64,000 nucleotides of DNA from G963720515 sp963720515 (GCA_963720515.1 OY970397.1:2294001-2358000); one strand, 5' to 3'. Counted from the first letter of the stretch, positions 8,220 to 16,933 are shown. Made by a program: numbers and translations. The notes: generated by a model not told the origin, from the letters alone.

Positions 8220-9365
8220 ATGGCCTCAGACGTCCCCCGGCGGCGACCCCGGGTCCTGTTGGTCATCACGCTGGCCGAGGTCGGCGGGGCGCAGAGCTAC
8301 GTCGCGTCGCTCCTCCCGGCGCTCGTCCCACGGTTCGACGTGGCGGTCGCCGCGTACGGGGCCGGGCCGCTCCGCGAGGCCGCCGAAGCTGCCGGCGCCC
8401 GTTTCGTTCCGTTGCGGAACGTCCGCCGCCCGATCAGCCCCTGGCGCGACCTCGCCGGACTCGTCGAGCTGGCCCGGCTGCTGCGGCGCGAACGGCCGGA
8501 CATCCTCCACGCGTCGAGCTCGAAGGCGGGCGTGCTCGGCCGGCTCGCCGCGGTTCTCGCCCGCGTCCCGATCCGCATCTTCACCGTGCACGGCTGGGCC
8601 TTCGCGGCGCACTCCGGCGTCCAGGCGCGGCTCTATCGCTGGGCCGACCGGCTCGTCGAGCCGCTGACGAGCGTGACGATCTGCGTCTCGGAGCACGAGC
8701 GCGAGGCCGGGATCGCAGCGGGGACGTGCGCGGCGGAGCGGACGGTCGTGATCCCGAACGCGGTGGACGTGGAAGGCGCACCGCGCTCGAGCCGCGCCGA
8801 GCGGGAACGGCCCCGCATCCTGTCGGTCGGCCGGCTCAAGGCGCCGAAGGACTTCCCGACGCTCGTCGGGGCGCTCGCCGAACTCCCCCCGGACTCGTTC
8901 GAGGCCGTGATCGTCGGCGACGGGCCCGACCGCGGGAGCCTCGAGGAGGAGATCCACGAGCTCGGCCTCGAGGATCGGGTCAGCCTCGCGGGCGAGCGCC
9001 GCGACGTTCCCGAGCTGCTCGCCGACGCGGATGTGTTCGTCCTTCCGAGCAGGTCGGAAGGCCATCCGGTCTCGGTGCTCGAGGCGATGGCCGCGGGCAT
9101 CCCGGTGGTCGCCTCCCGCGTCGGCGGCGTTCCCGAGCAGGTCTCGGACGGCGAGACGGGCCTGCTCGTCGAGCCGGGCGACCCAACCGAGCTCGCCGCC
9201 GCACTCCGCCGCCTCACGGCCGATCCACGGCTCCGCCGCCGGCTGGGAGCCGCGGGGCGTGCGCGCGCCGAGCAGGCGTTCGATCTCGATGCCTTCCGGC
9301 GTGCGCATGTCGAGGTCTACCTCCGTGAGTTCACGAGACGCAGGCTCCCGGCGTCGACGCCGTAG
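8220..9365 (+). CDS. Glycosyltransferase family 4 (GT-B fold)
   Basis: A 381-residue cytoplasmic glycosyltransferase of the GT4 type that builds polysaccharide repeat units from nucleotide sugars. The N-terminal Rossmann half shows the VGGAQSYV acceptor loop and an ASSSKAGVLGRLAA helix. The C-terminal half shows SVGRLKAPKDFPTLVGAL and the donor-binding motif ADVFVLPSRSEGHPVSVLEA followed by GIPVVASRVGGVPE, which contains the E-x7-E pattern. ATG at 8220 was chosen because it starts just ahead of the first beta strand (RVLLVITLAEVGG). The 3' end overlaps the convergent deacetylase gene by 49 bases, an unusually long convergent overlap. Confidence 0.9.
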   Translation: MASDVPRRRPRVLLVITLAEVGGAQSYVASLLPALVPRFDVAVAAYGAGPLREAAEAAGARFVPLRNVRRPISPWRDLAGLVELARLLRRERPDILHASSSKAGVLGRLAAVLARVPIRIFTVHGWAFAAHSGVQARLYRWADRLVEPLTSVTICVSEHEREAGIAAGTCAAERTVVIPNAVDVEGAPRSSRAERERPRILSVGRLKAPKDFPTLVGALAELPPDSFEAVIVGDGPDRGSLEEEIHELGLEDRVSLAGERRDVPELLADADVFVLPSRSEGHPVSVLEAMAAGIPVVASRVGGVPEQVSDGETGLLVEPGDPTELAAALRRLTADPRLRRRLGAAGRARAEQAFDLDAFRRAHVEVYLREFTRRRLPASTP

Positions 9366-10177
9366 CGCCGGCGCCGGTACACCCCGCGGAGCGGCAGGGG
9401 TGAATCGTGACCGCCTCCGACCTTCGCCCGAAAGTCGAGCAGGCCGTCTCGCCGGTCGACTTGCCGCCGGCGGAGCGCGAAGCGGTCCGTGCCGCTCGTG
9501 TTGACGCCGGGCTCGCACGAGACCGCGGCGCGGAACCCGGCTGCGGTGACGAGTCCACGCTCACGGCTCCCGTAGAGCCCGGACGGGTAGGAAAACGCAA
9601 GGACGGGACGCTCCAGGCGGGCCTCGAGCGCGGCCTTCGAGCCCATGATCTCCTCCCATGCCGCGGCGTCCCGGAGGGCGAGGAGGTTCGGGTGCGTCAG
9701 CGAGTGCGCCTCGAAGCGGAGCGTCCCTTCGCGGTCGAGCTCGACGATCTCGTCCCAGCCGAGGAGCGGCGGCTGCCGATCCCGATACCAGCCGAACTTC
9801 GCCCACCCGTCGACCGCGCCGGGCGCGACGAAGACCGTCGCGCGGAACCCTCGCTCGGCGAGCAGCGGCATGGCGTTCTCGGCCACGTCCAGGAATCCGT
9901 CGTCGAAGCTGAGGCCGACCGTGCGCGCCGCCGGGCGGCCCTCGTCGAGCAGCTCGACGACCTCGAGGACGTCGACGACGCGGTAGGCCTCGGTCGCGAG
10001 GTAGTCCATCTGCCGCCGGAAGTCCCGCGGGCTGACCGCCAGCTCGTCACGGTCGTCGGACACCCGGTGGTAGAAGAGGATTCGCACACCTTCCTCCTCC
10101 GGCTGGTCGTGCCTTTGCAGCGACCAGGCGGTCGAGCGGGTGCGTGTCGCGACCGCCTTGAGGGCGTAGCGGCTCAT
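9317..10177 (-). CDS. Polysaccharide deacetylase (NodB homology, CE4)
   Basis: A 286-residue NodB-domain protein. Motif 1 SFDDGF holds the catalytic base Asp and the metal-binding Asp; motif 2 AHSLTHPNL supplies the two His metal ligands (H-x3-H). Family members remove N- or O-acetyl groups from sugars of cell-surface polysaccharides. There is no clear signal peptide; the N-terminus is basic. The ATG at 10177 overlaps the TGA of the upstream acyltransferase gene (ATGA), showing co-translation in a three-gene operon with the P-loop protein. Likely role: modification of the polysaccharide made by this locus. Confidence 0.87.
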   Translation of the reverse strand: MSRYALKAVATRTRSTAWSLQRHDQPEEEGVRILFYHRVSDDRDELAVSPRDFRRQMDYLATEAYRVVDVLEVVELLDEGRPAARTVGLSFDDGFLDVAENAMPLLAERGFRATVFVAPGAVDGWAKFGWYRDRQPPLLGWDEIVELDREGTLRFEAHSLTHPNLLALRDAAAWEEIMGSKAALEARLERPVLAFSYPSGLYGSRERGLVTAAGFRAAVSCEPGVNTSGTDRFALRRRQVDRRDGLLDFRAKVGGGHDSPLPLRGVYRRRRYGVDAGSLRLVNSRR

Positions 10178-11328
10178 GTGAGCCGCCCCGCGAGCCGGCG
10201 CGCCGGCGCGAGCCCGTCGAAGTAGAAGCGGCGCAGCGCCTCCGACTGTTTGAGCCGCTTCCGCAGCTCGATCGCCCCGACCCGCGTTTTCGCCGCTGCC
10301 GCGCCGCGGAGGCTTCCGGCCAGGCCGAAGCCTTCGTAGAGCGGCTCGAGCCGGTCGCAGAGCTCGAGCTTGTAGCGCTCCGCGCCGCCGAGGAACTCGA
10401 CCCGCTTCAGGCCGTCGTTGGCGGCGACCTCGATCGTGTCCAGCGTGTTGAGCCAGCCCGGCGAGAAGCGGGCGAGCGCCGGGTCGAAGGCCATGCGGTG
10501 GACGTACATCCGCTGCTCGAGCGCGAAGAAGTAGTGGAACGCCGCCGGCCGCCCGCCCACCTTCATCGTGACGATCCGCGGCACGTCGGCGTCCGCGAGC
10601 GCGAGGATCGCGGCGTGGTGGAAGCGACGTCCGGTCGGCGTCGCGAACTCCGATCCGTCGGGTCGGCCGCTCCAGCGGAGGTCGTGCAGCTCGAAGGCAT
10701 CCTCGAGTGCGGTCGCGAGCTCGTCCTTCGTCCGGGCGACCACCACCTCGACCTTCCCGATCTGCTCGAGGTTCCGCATCCGGCGGCGATTCTGCGAGCG
10801 CTTCTTCGAGGACATCTTCGCGTGGTAGAGGTCCTCCCACGTGCCGTCGATGTCGAGCACGGGCGCCTCGCCGCGCTCGACCAGGTGAAGCCGGGTGTCG
10901 CCGAGCGCCTGCGTCAGCAGGTTGTCGCCGGGCAGGCCGTAGAGGTCGGCGAAGTCGTGATTCGAGCTCGCGACGCGTCCCGCCAGCGCCTGTCCGGTGG
11001 CGAGGCTCTCCCCGGGAGCGACGAGGAGGTCGGCGAGCGCCGAATGGCCTCCGCCGAGGAACGTGAGCACTCGCAGGCCGCGGCGGCGGCGCACGCAGAG
11101 CGGAAGCGCGCCGACGAGCCTGCCGTCCCGGTAGGCGACGTGCACCGCCAGCTCGCCCTCCTCGCCGTAGTGCCGCCACCACTCGCGCAGCCAGCCATGG
11201 AGCAGCACGGGGCTCGGCCGTGGCATGGCCCGGACGAGGACGTCCCAGTCCCCCTCCAAGCGAGCGAAGGCGTCGGCGCTCGAGATCGTCTCGAGCCTCG
11301 GTTCGCCTGCGGCCACAGTCGGGCTCAC
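10174..11328 (-). CDS. CelD/BcsL-type GNAT acyltransferase (Acetyltransf_6), copy 1
   Basis: A 384-residue protein of the CelD family (tandem GNAT folds), often found in exopolysaccharide and cellulose loci, with proposed acyl-transfer roles. The N-terminal motif VRAMPRPSPVLLHGWLREWW and the C-terminal half with RRFHHAAILALADADVPRIV and PAAFHYFFAL are typical. GTG at 11328 was chosen because it follows the upstream stop by one base and aligns with the start of the paralogue at 13283; ATG at 11379 would add 17 residues inside the neighbouring gene. Copy 2 lies only 2 kb away on the other strand. Confidence 0.82.
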   Translation of the reverse strand: MSPTVAAGEPRLETISSADAFARLEGDWDVLVRAMPRPSPVLLHGWLREWWRHYGEEGELAVHVAYRDGRLVGALPLCVRRRRGLRVLTFLGGGHSALADLLVAPGESLATGQALAGRVASSNHDFADLYGLPGDNLLTQALGDTRLHLVERGEAPVLDIDGTWEDLYHAKMSSKKRSQNRRRMRNLEQIGKVEVVVARTKDELATALEDAFELHDLRWSGRPDGSEFATPTGRRFHHAAILALADADVPRIVTMKVGGRPAAFHYFFALEQRMYVHRMAFDPALARFSPGWLNTLDTIEVAANDGLKRVEFLGGAERYKLELCDRLEPLYEGFGLAGSLRGAAAAKTRVGAIELRKRLKQSEALRRFYFDGLAPARRLAGRLT

Positions 11329-11329
11329 G

Positions 11330-11869
11330 TCAAGAAGGTTCCCCCCGATGCAGGAGGTGAGCCACGAACCGTTGCGCATCGTCTGCGGTTCGAAGCACGA
11401 CGACTCGCTGCTGCCTCCGGCGAGGCGCCAAATTCGCGAGGAGCTTCGGGCGAACCGTCCTGCGGTAGTGCCACTGGCCCCGGGTGAAGTGCGCGAGCGA
11501 GCGATGGACGGGTCCCGGCTTCGAGCCGGCCGGCGCGTCCGGGCCGCCGTTTCCGTCGAGCCGCCGCCGGCTGACCCGCCAGAGGCAGCGCAGAGGCGAC
11601 GCGTCCATGACGACCACCAGGTCGGCGGAGTCGAGCCACTCGGGGATCATGTCGTCGTACTGCGCGTCGACGATCCAGGAGTCGCGCTCGAGCTCGCGTC
11701 GCTGCGCCGCCTCCCATTCCGCGGCCGGCGTCTCCACCCAGCCCGGCTTCCAGAACAGGGTGTCCAGGTGGAGCACGTCGATCCCCCAGGCGGCACCGAT
11801 CTCACGCGAGAGTCGTGACTTCCCGGCTCCGGCCGGCCCGGTGACAGCGATGCGCTTCACCTCCACCAC
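11330..11869 (-). CDS. P-loop kinase-like protein (adenylate kinase/FlaR topology-modulation type)
   Basis: A 179-residue nucleotide-binding protein. Walker A is GPAGAGKSRLS near the N-terminus; the following HLDTLFWKPGW and a WIVDAQYDDMIPEWLDSADLVVVMDA stretch match AAA/adenylate-kinase-like proteins annotated as topology modulation protein. The true substrate is not known. Three GTG codons lie within 10 bases at the start; the outermost has GGAG about eight bases upstream. It is the first gene of an operon with the acyltransferase and deacetylase and lies divergent to the sugar-transferase gene. Confidence 0.7.
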   Translation of the reverse strand: MVEVKRIAVTGPAGAGKSRLSREIGAAWGIDVLHLDTLFWKPGWVETPAAEWEAAQRRELERDSWIVDAQYDDMIPEWLDSADLVVVMDASPLRCLWRVSRRRLDGNGGPDAPAGSKPGPVHRSLAHFTRGQWHYRRTVRPKLLANLAPRRRQQRVVVLRTADDAQRFVAHLLHRGEPS

Positions 11870-11921
11870 GTAGATCTCCACTTCCGGACTCGGTGAGTCA
11901 TGGGCGGGGAATCTTTCGGAT

Positions 11922-13286
11922 GTGGGCATGCGGGCAGACGAAGGGCTCGTCCAGGCTCGCCGCGGGTGGGCCTTCGAGCTCGCCGCCGCGGCCAAGGCCG
12001 CCGACCCGAAGGTCCGGACCGCCGCCGGCCGAGCCGTGCTCGTGTGGGTTCCGTGCTTCGTCCTCATGGCGCACCGGTTCCCCTCACCGGCGCTGGCCCT
12101 CGGGACCGCGTCGCTTCTCTGGGCGGTCTGGCTCGTCTCGCTCCGGAGTGCGTTCGACGGCGTGCACCTCACGCTCGGCGAGCCCGTTCGCTGCTTCGTC
12201 GGGACCGGCATGGGGCTCATCGGCGTGTCGGCCGTGGCCCTCTGGATCCCCGGTATGGGCATGGACCTCACGACGATCCTGGCTCTGGGAATCTGCGTCT
12301 TCGCGCTGACGACGACCTGGGAGGTCATTGCGCGGCGCGTGGTCGGCAAGCGGCGCGTGCTCGTCGTCGGCCCGTCGAGCTGCGCGGAGACGGTCGCGGC
12401 GGCGGTGGATTTCGAGCGGCATTCGCTCTTCGCGATCCTCGGTGCGGTGGACGACGAGCCGGGTGACGCGCGGCTCGGCTCGGTCGCCGAGCTTCCCCGC
12501 ATCATCGAGGAGCAGCACCCCGACCTGATCGTGCTGACCGACAGCGTGAGCTCCATGAAGGCGCTCGACCACCTTCTCGTCGCGCCGCGCTCGAACGTCA
12601 AGGTCATCGGCTTTGCGCATTTCTTCGACCACGCGTTCGGCCGGATCCCGCTCGAGGATCTGCGGCCGACCTGGTTCATGAGCATCGTCCACGTCTGGCG
12701 GCGGCCGTACACGCGCTTCGCGAAGCGGACGTTCGACGTCGTGTCCGCGTCGGTCGTCCTCATCCTCGCCGCGCCGCTCATGCTGGTCATCGCCGGACTC
12801 GTCCGGTTGACGTCGGGCCCCGTGATCTACAGCCAGATCCGGGTTGGGGAAGGCGGTCGCCCGTTCAGGATGCACAAGTTCCGAACAATGAGCGTCGACG
12901 CCGAGGCCGAGCACCCGGCCTTCGCGCAGGAACGCGACCCACGCGTGACGCGCCTCGGGCGGCTGCTTCGAAGGATCCACGCCGACGAGCTGCCCCAGCT
13001 CTGGGACGTGCTCAAGGGCGACATGTCGGTCGTCGGCCCGAGGCCCGAGCGGCCCGAGTTCATCCCGATGCTCGAGGAGGCAGTGCCCTTCTTCACCCGC
13101 CGCCTGCTCGTGAAGCCCGGGATCACGGGCTGGGCGCAGCTGCGGCACGACTACGCCTCGGACTGCGAGGGGGCCGCGTCGAAGCTCTCGTACGACCTCT
13201 GGTACCTACGCCACCGAACCCTGACGGTCGACCTCGCGATTTGCGCCAAGACGTTCGCCTCCCTCTTCCTGCGGCCGGGGCGATGA
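11922..13286 (+). CDS. Undecaprenyl-phosphate sugar-1-phosphate transferase (WcaJ/EpsL-type, initiating enzyme)
   Basis: A 454-residue polyisoprenyl-phosphate hexose-1-phosphate transferase that starts repeat-unit synthesis on undecaprenyl phosphate. The N-terminal half has four membrane helices and a CoA-binding-like domain (RRVLVVGPSSCAETV). The C-terminal catalytic domain has KRTFDVVSASVVL (re-entrant helix), RVGEGGRPFRMHKFRTM, RRIHADELPQLWDVLKGDMS, VGPRPERPEF and KPGITGWAQL, all signature motifs of the bacterial sugar transferase family, including the Asp-Glu pair. The GTG at 11922 has an alternative ATG at 11928. The stop codon overlaps the next gene (ATGA), so both are co-translated. 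Confidence 0.92.
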   Translation: MGMRADEGLVQARRGWAFELAAAAKAADPKVRTAAGRAVLVWVPCFVLMAHRFPSPALALGTASLLWAVWLVSLRSAFDGVHLTLGEPVRCFVGTGMGLIGVSAVALWIPGMGMDLTTILALGICVFALTTTWEVIARRVVGKRRVLVVGPSSCAETVAAAVDFERHSLFAILGAVDDEPGDARLGSVAELPRIIEEQHPDLIVLTDSVSSMKALDHLLVAPRSNVKVIGFAHFFDHAFGRIPLEDLRPTWFMSIVHVWRRPYTRFAKRTFDVVSASVVLILAAPLMLVIAGLVRLTSGPVIYSQIRVGEGGRPFRMHKFRTMSVDAEAEHPAFAQERDPRVTRLGRLLRRIHADELPQLWDVLKGDMSVVGPRPERPEFIPMLEEAVPFFTRRLLVKPGITGWAQLRHDYASDCEGAASKLSYDLWYLRHRTLTVDLAICAKTFASLFLRPGR

Positions 13287-14410
13287 CGCTCGAGCCGGCG
13301 TTGCTCGACACAATCGCGAGCGAGGCCGAGTTCGCCGGGCTCGCGGGGCGGTGGGACGAGCTCGTGCGGGCGATGCCGCGGCCGAGCCCCTTCCTTCTCC
13401 ACGGGTGGCTCCTCGAGTGGTGGCGCCACTACGGAGGGAGACGGCGTCTCGCCGTGCACGTGGCGTTTCGCGGCGACCGGCTCGTCGGCGCGCTTCCCCT
13501 CTGCCGCGGTGGTCGCAGGCTCGGCGTCCGGGTCACGCAGTTCCTCGGCGGGACGGCAGCGCCCGTTGCCGACCTGATGGTGGCGGCGGGCGAGGATTCG
13601 TCGACCGCCACCGGGCTCGCGGACCGGATCGGCTCCACGGGCGACGACTTCGTTGACCTGTACGGCCTGCGCGGCGACAGCCGCCTCGCGGCGACACTGC
13701 CGGCCGGGTCGCTCCACCTGCTCGAGCGCCTCGAGGGGCCGGTCCTCGACCTGAGGGACGGGTGGGAGGGGTTCGAGCGGACGAGCCTCTCGAACAAGGC
13801 GCGCAGCGATCGCGCGCGGCGGCGGCGGCAGCTCGAGGAGCTCGGCGCCGTCGAGATCTCGATCGCCAGGACCCCCGACGCGATCGAGATGCGGCTGGAG
13901 GACGCCTTCCGGCTCCACGCGCTGCGGTGGCGCGGCCGGCACGAAGGCTCCGAGTTCGCGACCCCGGTCGGGAAGGAGTTCCGTCGGGCGGCGCTACGCC
14001 GCCTTGCCGCCGAGGACGTGCCCCGGCTCGTGACGCTGCGACTCGACGGGCGGCCGATCGCCTTCTCGCTCCACCTGCTGTTCGAACGCACGGTGTACGG
14101 CGTGGCGATGGCGTTCGACCCCGCGTTCGCGCGCTACTCGCCGGGCACGGAGACGTTTCTCTGGGCGCTCGAGTCTGCCGCGGAGGAGGGCGCCGAGTGC
14201 GTCGAGTTCCTCGGCGATGCCGCCCCGTACCAGCGCAGGCTCGCCGACCGGCTCGACCCGGTCCACGAGGGCATCGGACTGCCGTCCACTCTGCGCGGCC
14301 GCGCCGCCGTGGAGACGCTCGTCGCCGGCATTCGCGTGCGCCGCCGCCTCAAGCGCTCGGGGACCGCTCGCCGGCTCTACGACCGCGTCCCACGGCCCGC
14401 GCGCGGCTGA
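13283..14410 (+). CDS. CelD/BcsL-type GNAT acyltransferase (Acetyltransf_6), copy 2
   Basis: A 375-residue paralogue of the gene at 10174-11328. It shares the N-terminal block VRAMPRPSPFLLHGWLLEWW and the C-terminal GNAT fold (EFRRAALRRLAAEDVPRLV, IAFSLHLLFE, YSPGTETFLWALESA). Its ATG overlaps the stop of the sugar transferase gene, so the acyltransferase is made together with the initiating enzyme. I infer acylation of a polysaccharide intermediate; family members are poorly characterised. The two copies flank the P-loop gene and the sugar transferase in opposite orientation, as if by inverted duplication. Confidence 0.82.
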   Translation: MTLEPALLDTIASEAEFAGLAGRWDELVRAMPRPSPFLLHGWLLEWWRHYGGRRRLAVHVAFRGDRLVGALPLCRGGRRLGVRVTQFLGGTAAPVADLMVAAGEDSSTATGLADRIGSTGDDFVDLYGLRGDSRLAATLPAGSLHLLERLEGPVLDLRDGWEGFERTSLSNKARSDRARRRRQLEELGAVEISIARTPDAIEMRLEDAFRLHALRWRGRHEGSEFATPVGKEFRRAALRRLAAEDVPRLVTLRLDGRPIAFSLHLLFERTVYGVAMAFDPAFARYSPGTETFLWALESAAEEGAECVEFLGDAAPYQRRLADRLDPVHEGIGLPSTLRGRAAVETLVAGIRVRRRLKRSGTARRLYDRVPRPARG

Positions 14411-14471
14411 GTTCGGTTTGCACGGTGTAGATTCGCGGAACTTCCCAGGCAACGACGAGGAGGTTCTTTTC

Positions 14472-15431
14472 ATGACCCATCGCAGACTCCGCGCGAGCCG
14501 GCTCGTGCTGGCGCTCGTGGGTGCGCTCATCGTGACGCTGACCGTCACCGGTGCGGCGTCCGCAAACCACGGCCACGGGAAGTCCCGCCACGGCCAGTCG
14601 CTCTGGCGCCTGTGGGACAGCACGCTCCGGAAGGCCAAGTACATCGACATGACGCACACGATCACGCCGACGATCCCGGTCTGGGCGGGCTTCGGGAACT
14701 CGACCTTCTCGCCCACCGTGAACCCGACCACGGGGCTGCCGTACACCTACGCGGCCGACGGATTCGAGGCGACGAGCTACGTCCTGCGGACCGACCAGCT
14801 CGGCACGCAGCTCGACCCGCCCGCGCACTGGGCGCCGGAGTACGCGGCGATCGACGAGCTGCCCCCGACCTTCGCGGTCCGGCCGCTGGTCGTGATCTCG
14901 ATCGTCCCGCAGGTCACGGCGAACTTCAACTACCACCTCCAGGTCTCGGACATCCTGCGGTTCGAGAAGAAGCACGGCCGCATTCCGCGGGGGAGCGTGG
15001 TGATGGTCCGTTCCGACTGGTCGAAGCGCTGGCCCGACCCGGCTCTCTCGACGCTGACGCAGTTCCCGGGCGTCTCGCTGGCCGCGCTCCAGTTCCTCCA
15101 GCTCCAGCGGCACATCCTGTTCCACGGCCACGAGCCGCTCGACACGGACTCGACGCCGACGCTCGAGGGTGAGAGCTGGCTCATGCACAACGGCTTCGCG
15201 CAGGCCGAGGGCGTCGCGGGCCTCGACAAGGTCAAGCCCACCGGCTGCCTCGTGGACATCGGGTACCCGAAGTTCGGCGGGGGTCTCGGCGGCTACGCCC
15301 GCTTCATCGCGATCTGCCCCAAGACGTGGAAGTACGGTGTGAGGGTCGGCGAGCTTCCCGAGGCGCCGCTCCAGAAGTACACGCAGATCCTGCACTGGGA
15401 TCCCGCGGCCGGCATGCGCATCCGCGGCTGA
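14472..15431 (+). CDS. Secreted cyclase-family (kynurenine-formamidase-like) protein
   Basis: A 319-residue protein of the cyclase superfamily (PF04199), which includes metal-dependent formamidases and isatin hydrolases. Residues 1-30 are a signal peptide (VLALVGALIVTLTVTGAASA), so the enzyme acts outside the membrane. The fold is evident from DMTHTITPTIPVW, SVVMVRSDWSKRW and PLDTDSTP. The usual metal motif HxGTHxD reads here QLGTQLDPPAHW, with both metal-binding His positions changed to Gln, while the later PAHW His remains. GAGGAGG lies nine bases before the ATG at 14472. It stands as a single gene closed by the strong hairpin at 15441. Substrate unknown. Confidence 0.8.
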   Translation: MTHRRLRASRLVLALVGALIVTLTVTGAASANHGHGKSRHGQSLWRLWDSTLRKAKYIDMTHTITPTIPVWAGFGNSTFSPTVNPTTGLPYTYAADGFEATSYVLRTDQLGTQLDPPAHWAPEYAAIDELPPTFAVRPLVVISIVPQVTANFNYHLQVSDILRFEKKHGRIPRGSVVMVRSDWSKRWPDPALSTLTQFPGVSLAALQFLQLQRHILFHGHEPLDTDSTPTLEGESWLMHNGFAQAEGVAGLDKVKPTGCLVDIGYPKFGGGLGGYARFIAICPKTWKYGVRVGELPEAPLQKYTQILHWDPAAGMRIRG

Positions 15432-15440
15432 CTGATCTCC

Positions 15441-15475
15441 GTCCCCGGCCGGCGGCCTATCCGCCGGCCGGGGAC
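15441..15475. terminator. Perfect 15-bp GC hairpin between convergent genes
   Basis: GTCCCCGGCCGGCGG pairs perfectly with CCGCCGGCCGGGGAC over a five-base loop (CCTAT). It sits between the stop codons of the cyclase-family gene and the convergent DUF4239 gene, touching the latter. It lacks a U-tract on either strand, like many GC-rich actinobacterial terminators. Confidence 0.75.
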
Positions 15476-16933
15476 CTACGCGAACGCGTTGACCGCGCGC
15501 GCGACGATCAGGCCGAAGAGCGCGAGCGCCACCGTCGCCTGCACGACCATCACGTACTTCGCGCGGTGCGAAAGCGGCATCACGTCGGTCGGGCTGAACG
15601 CCGTCGCGTTGGTGAACCCGAGGTGCAGGTAGTCGAGGAAGACGGGCCGCCAGCCGGGCGGGGCGAGCTCCGGGCTCATGTGCTGCGGGAAGGCGAAGTC
15701 GATCGGCGCACCGCCGCGCAGGCGCGCGAGCGGGCCGCCGCTGTCCATCAGCCAGTAGAGCAGTGCGAACGAGAGGTTGTTCCCGAGCCAGACGACCGCG
15801 CCGAACCCGAGGAGCTCCTCGGGCGAGTTCGTCACGCCGCGCCCCTTGACCAGGTCGTAGACGAGCAGGGTGGTGGCCCAGAGCGCGGCCGCCACGAGGA
15901 GGCAGACTAGCGTGACGGCGAGCGGGCGCAGCCAGCGTGCGCGCTTCGCGACGCTGCCCGGGTGCCCGGCGATCAGCACGACGAGCAGCGCAGCCTCGAT
16001 CGCCGGGACGAGCCACGGCACGTGGACCAGCTCCTCGCTCGGCAGCCAGAGGCGCACCAGGATGTTGAGCGCGAGGAAGGCAAGAAGCGCGAGCGCGGGC
16101 GGCCAGCGCGACTCGCCGATGCCGGCGTCGCTCACGGGCCGTGGTCCGGTGGCGGCGGGCGGCAGCTCCATCTCGGCGCGGAGGTTGGTGAGCGGCCCGT
16201 CGGGCACGCGGATGAGGCCGCGGGTCGGCCGGTCGAGGTCGAACGTCACGAGAAGCAGCATCGTGATGAGCGCGGCGGCGAGGAGGACCGGCGAGACCCC
16301 GCGGCCGAGGATCGAGAGGTAGAAGGCGAGCAGCCCGAGGGCGATGGCCGCGCCGAACACCTCGACCGCGAGCACCGCGCCGGGCACCCGATTGTTCAGG
16401 GTGGCGACGCGCACGGTCTGCATGTCGATCATCTCGTTGAGCGTCTCGACGTAGAGCCGAGGCGCGCTCGCGTCCGGCGACTCTGCGAGCGAATCCCCGG
16501 CCAGTCGCCAGAGGTCGCGTTGGATCGCCTCGCCGTCCGCGACTGCGTCGCCGGCTCGAGCGCTCTCCGGCACCGAGTTCGACAGGCGGATGCTCGTCTC
16601 GATGTAGCGCTTCAGGAGCTCCAGCGACTCCCTTCGCATGGGCTCCTTCAGGGTCTGGGCCCGGAGGTACGTCGTGCCGATCGCGTTCGCGTCGTCGACG
16701 ACGGCCGTGCGCCGGTCCTCGTAGCGCCCGACACCCAGGGCTAGGCCGAACGCGAGGACGAGGCCGACGAGGCCGAGCAGCGCAGCCTGCAGGACGCCGA
16801 AGGGCTCCCGAAGGTGCTCCGACCGGTGCCGCATCAGCCGGCCGAGCACAAGGCCGAACACCGTCACGCCGAAGACCACGACGACGAGGATCAGCCGGAG
16901 TTCGACGCTGTTGAGCCGGAAGAACAGACGCAC
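15476..16933 (-). CDS. DUF4239 (bestrophin-like) protein fused to a channel-like membrane domain
   Basis: A 485-residue membrane protein. The N-terminal about 255 residues match the DUF4239/bestrophin-like family: two helices at the start, a long polar loop (RRTAVVDDANAIGTTYLRAQ) and two late helices ending in VTFDLDRPTRGLI. The C-terminal about 220 residues form a second multi-helix domain ending in FLDYLHLGFTNATAFSPTDV and AKYVMVVQATVALALFG, which resembles putative ion-channel-like membrane proteins. DUF4239 proteins usually end near residue 260, so this is a fusion. A broken single-domain relative lies at 21980-22174. The GTG start is poorly supported by a ribosome site. Confidence 0.72.
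   Translation of the reverse strand: MRLFFRLNSVELRLILVVVVFGVTVFGLVLGRLMRHRSEHLREPFGVLQAALLGLVGLVLAFGLALGVGRYEDRRTAVVDDANAIGTTYLRAQTLKEPMRRESLELLKRYIETSIRLSNSVPESARAGDAVADGEAIQRDLWRLAGDSLAESPDASAPRLYVETLNEMIDMQTVRVATLNNRVPGAVLAVEVFGAAIALGLLAFYLSILGRGVSPVLLAAALITMLLLVTFDLDRPTRGLIRVPDGPLTNLRAEMELPPAATGPRPVSDAGIGESRWPPALALLAFLALNILVRLWLPSEELVHVPWLVPAIEAALLVVLIAGHPGSVAKRARWLRPLAVTLVCLLVAAALWATTLLVYDLVKGRGVTNSPEELLGFGAVVWLGNNLSFALLYWLMDSGGPLARLRGGAPIDFAFPQHMSPELAPPGWRPVFLDYLHLGFTNATAFSPTDVMPLSHRAKYVMVVQATVALALFGLIVARAVNAFA

Noticed and set aside
12084..13148. Long antisense frame inside the sugar transferase gene
   Set aside because: Shadow of a strongly conserved gene on the other strand.
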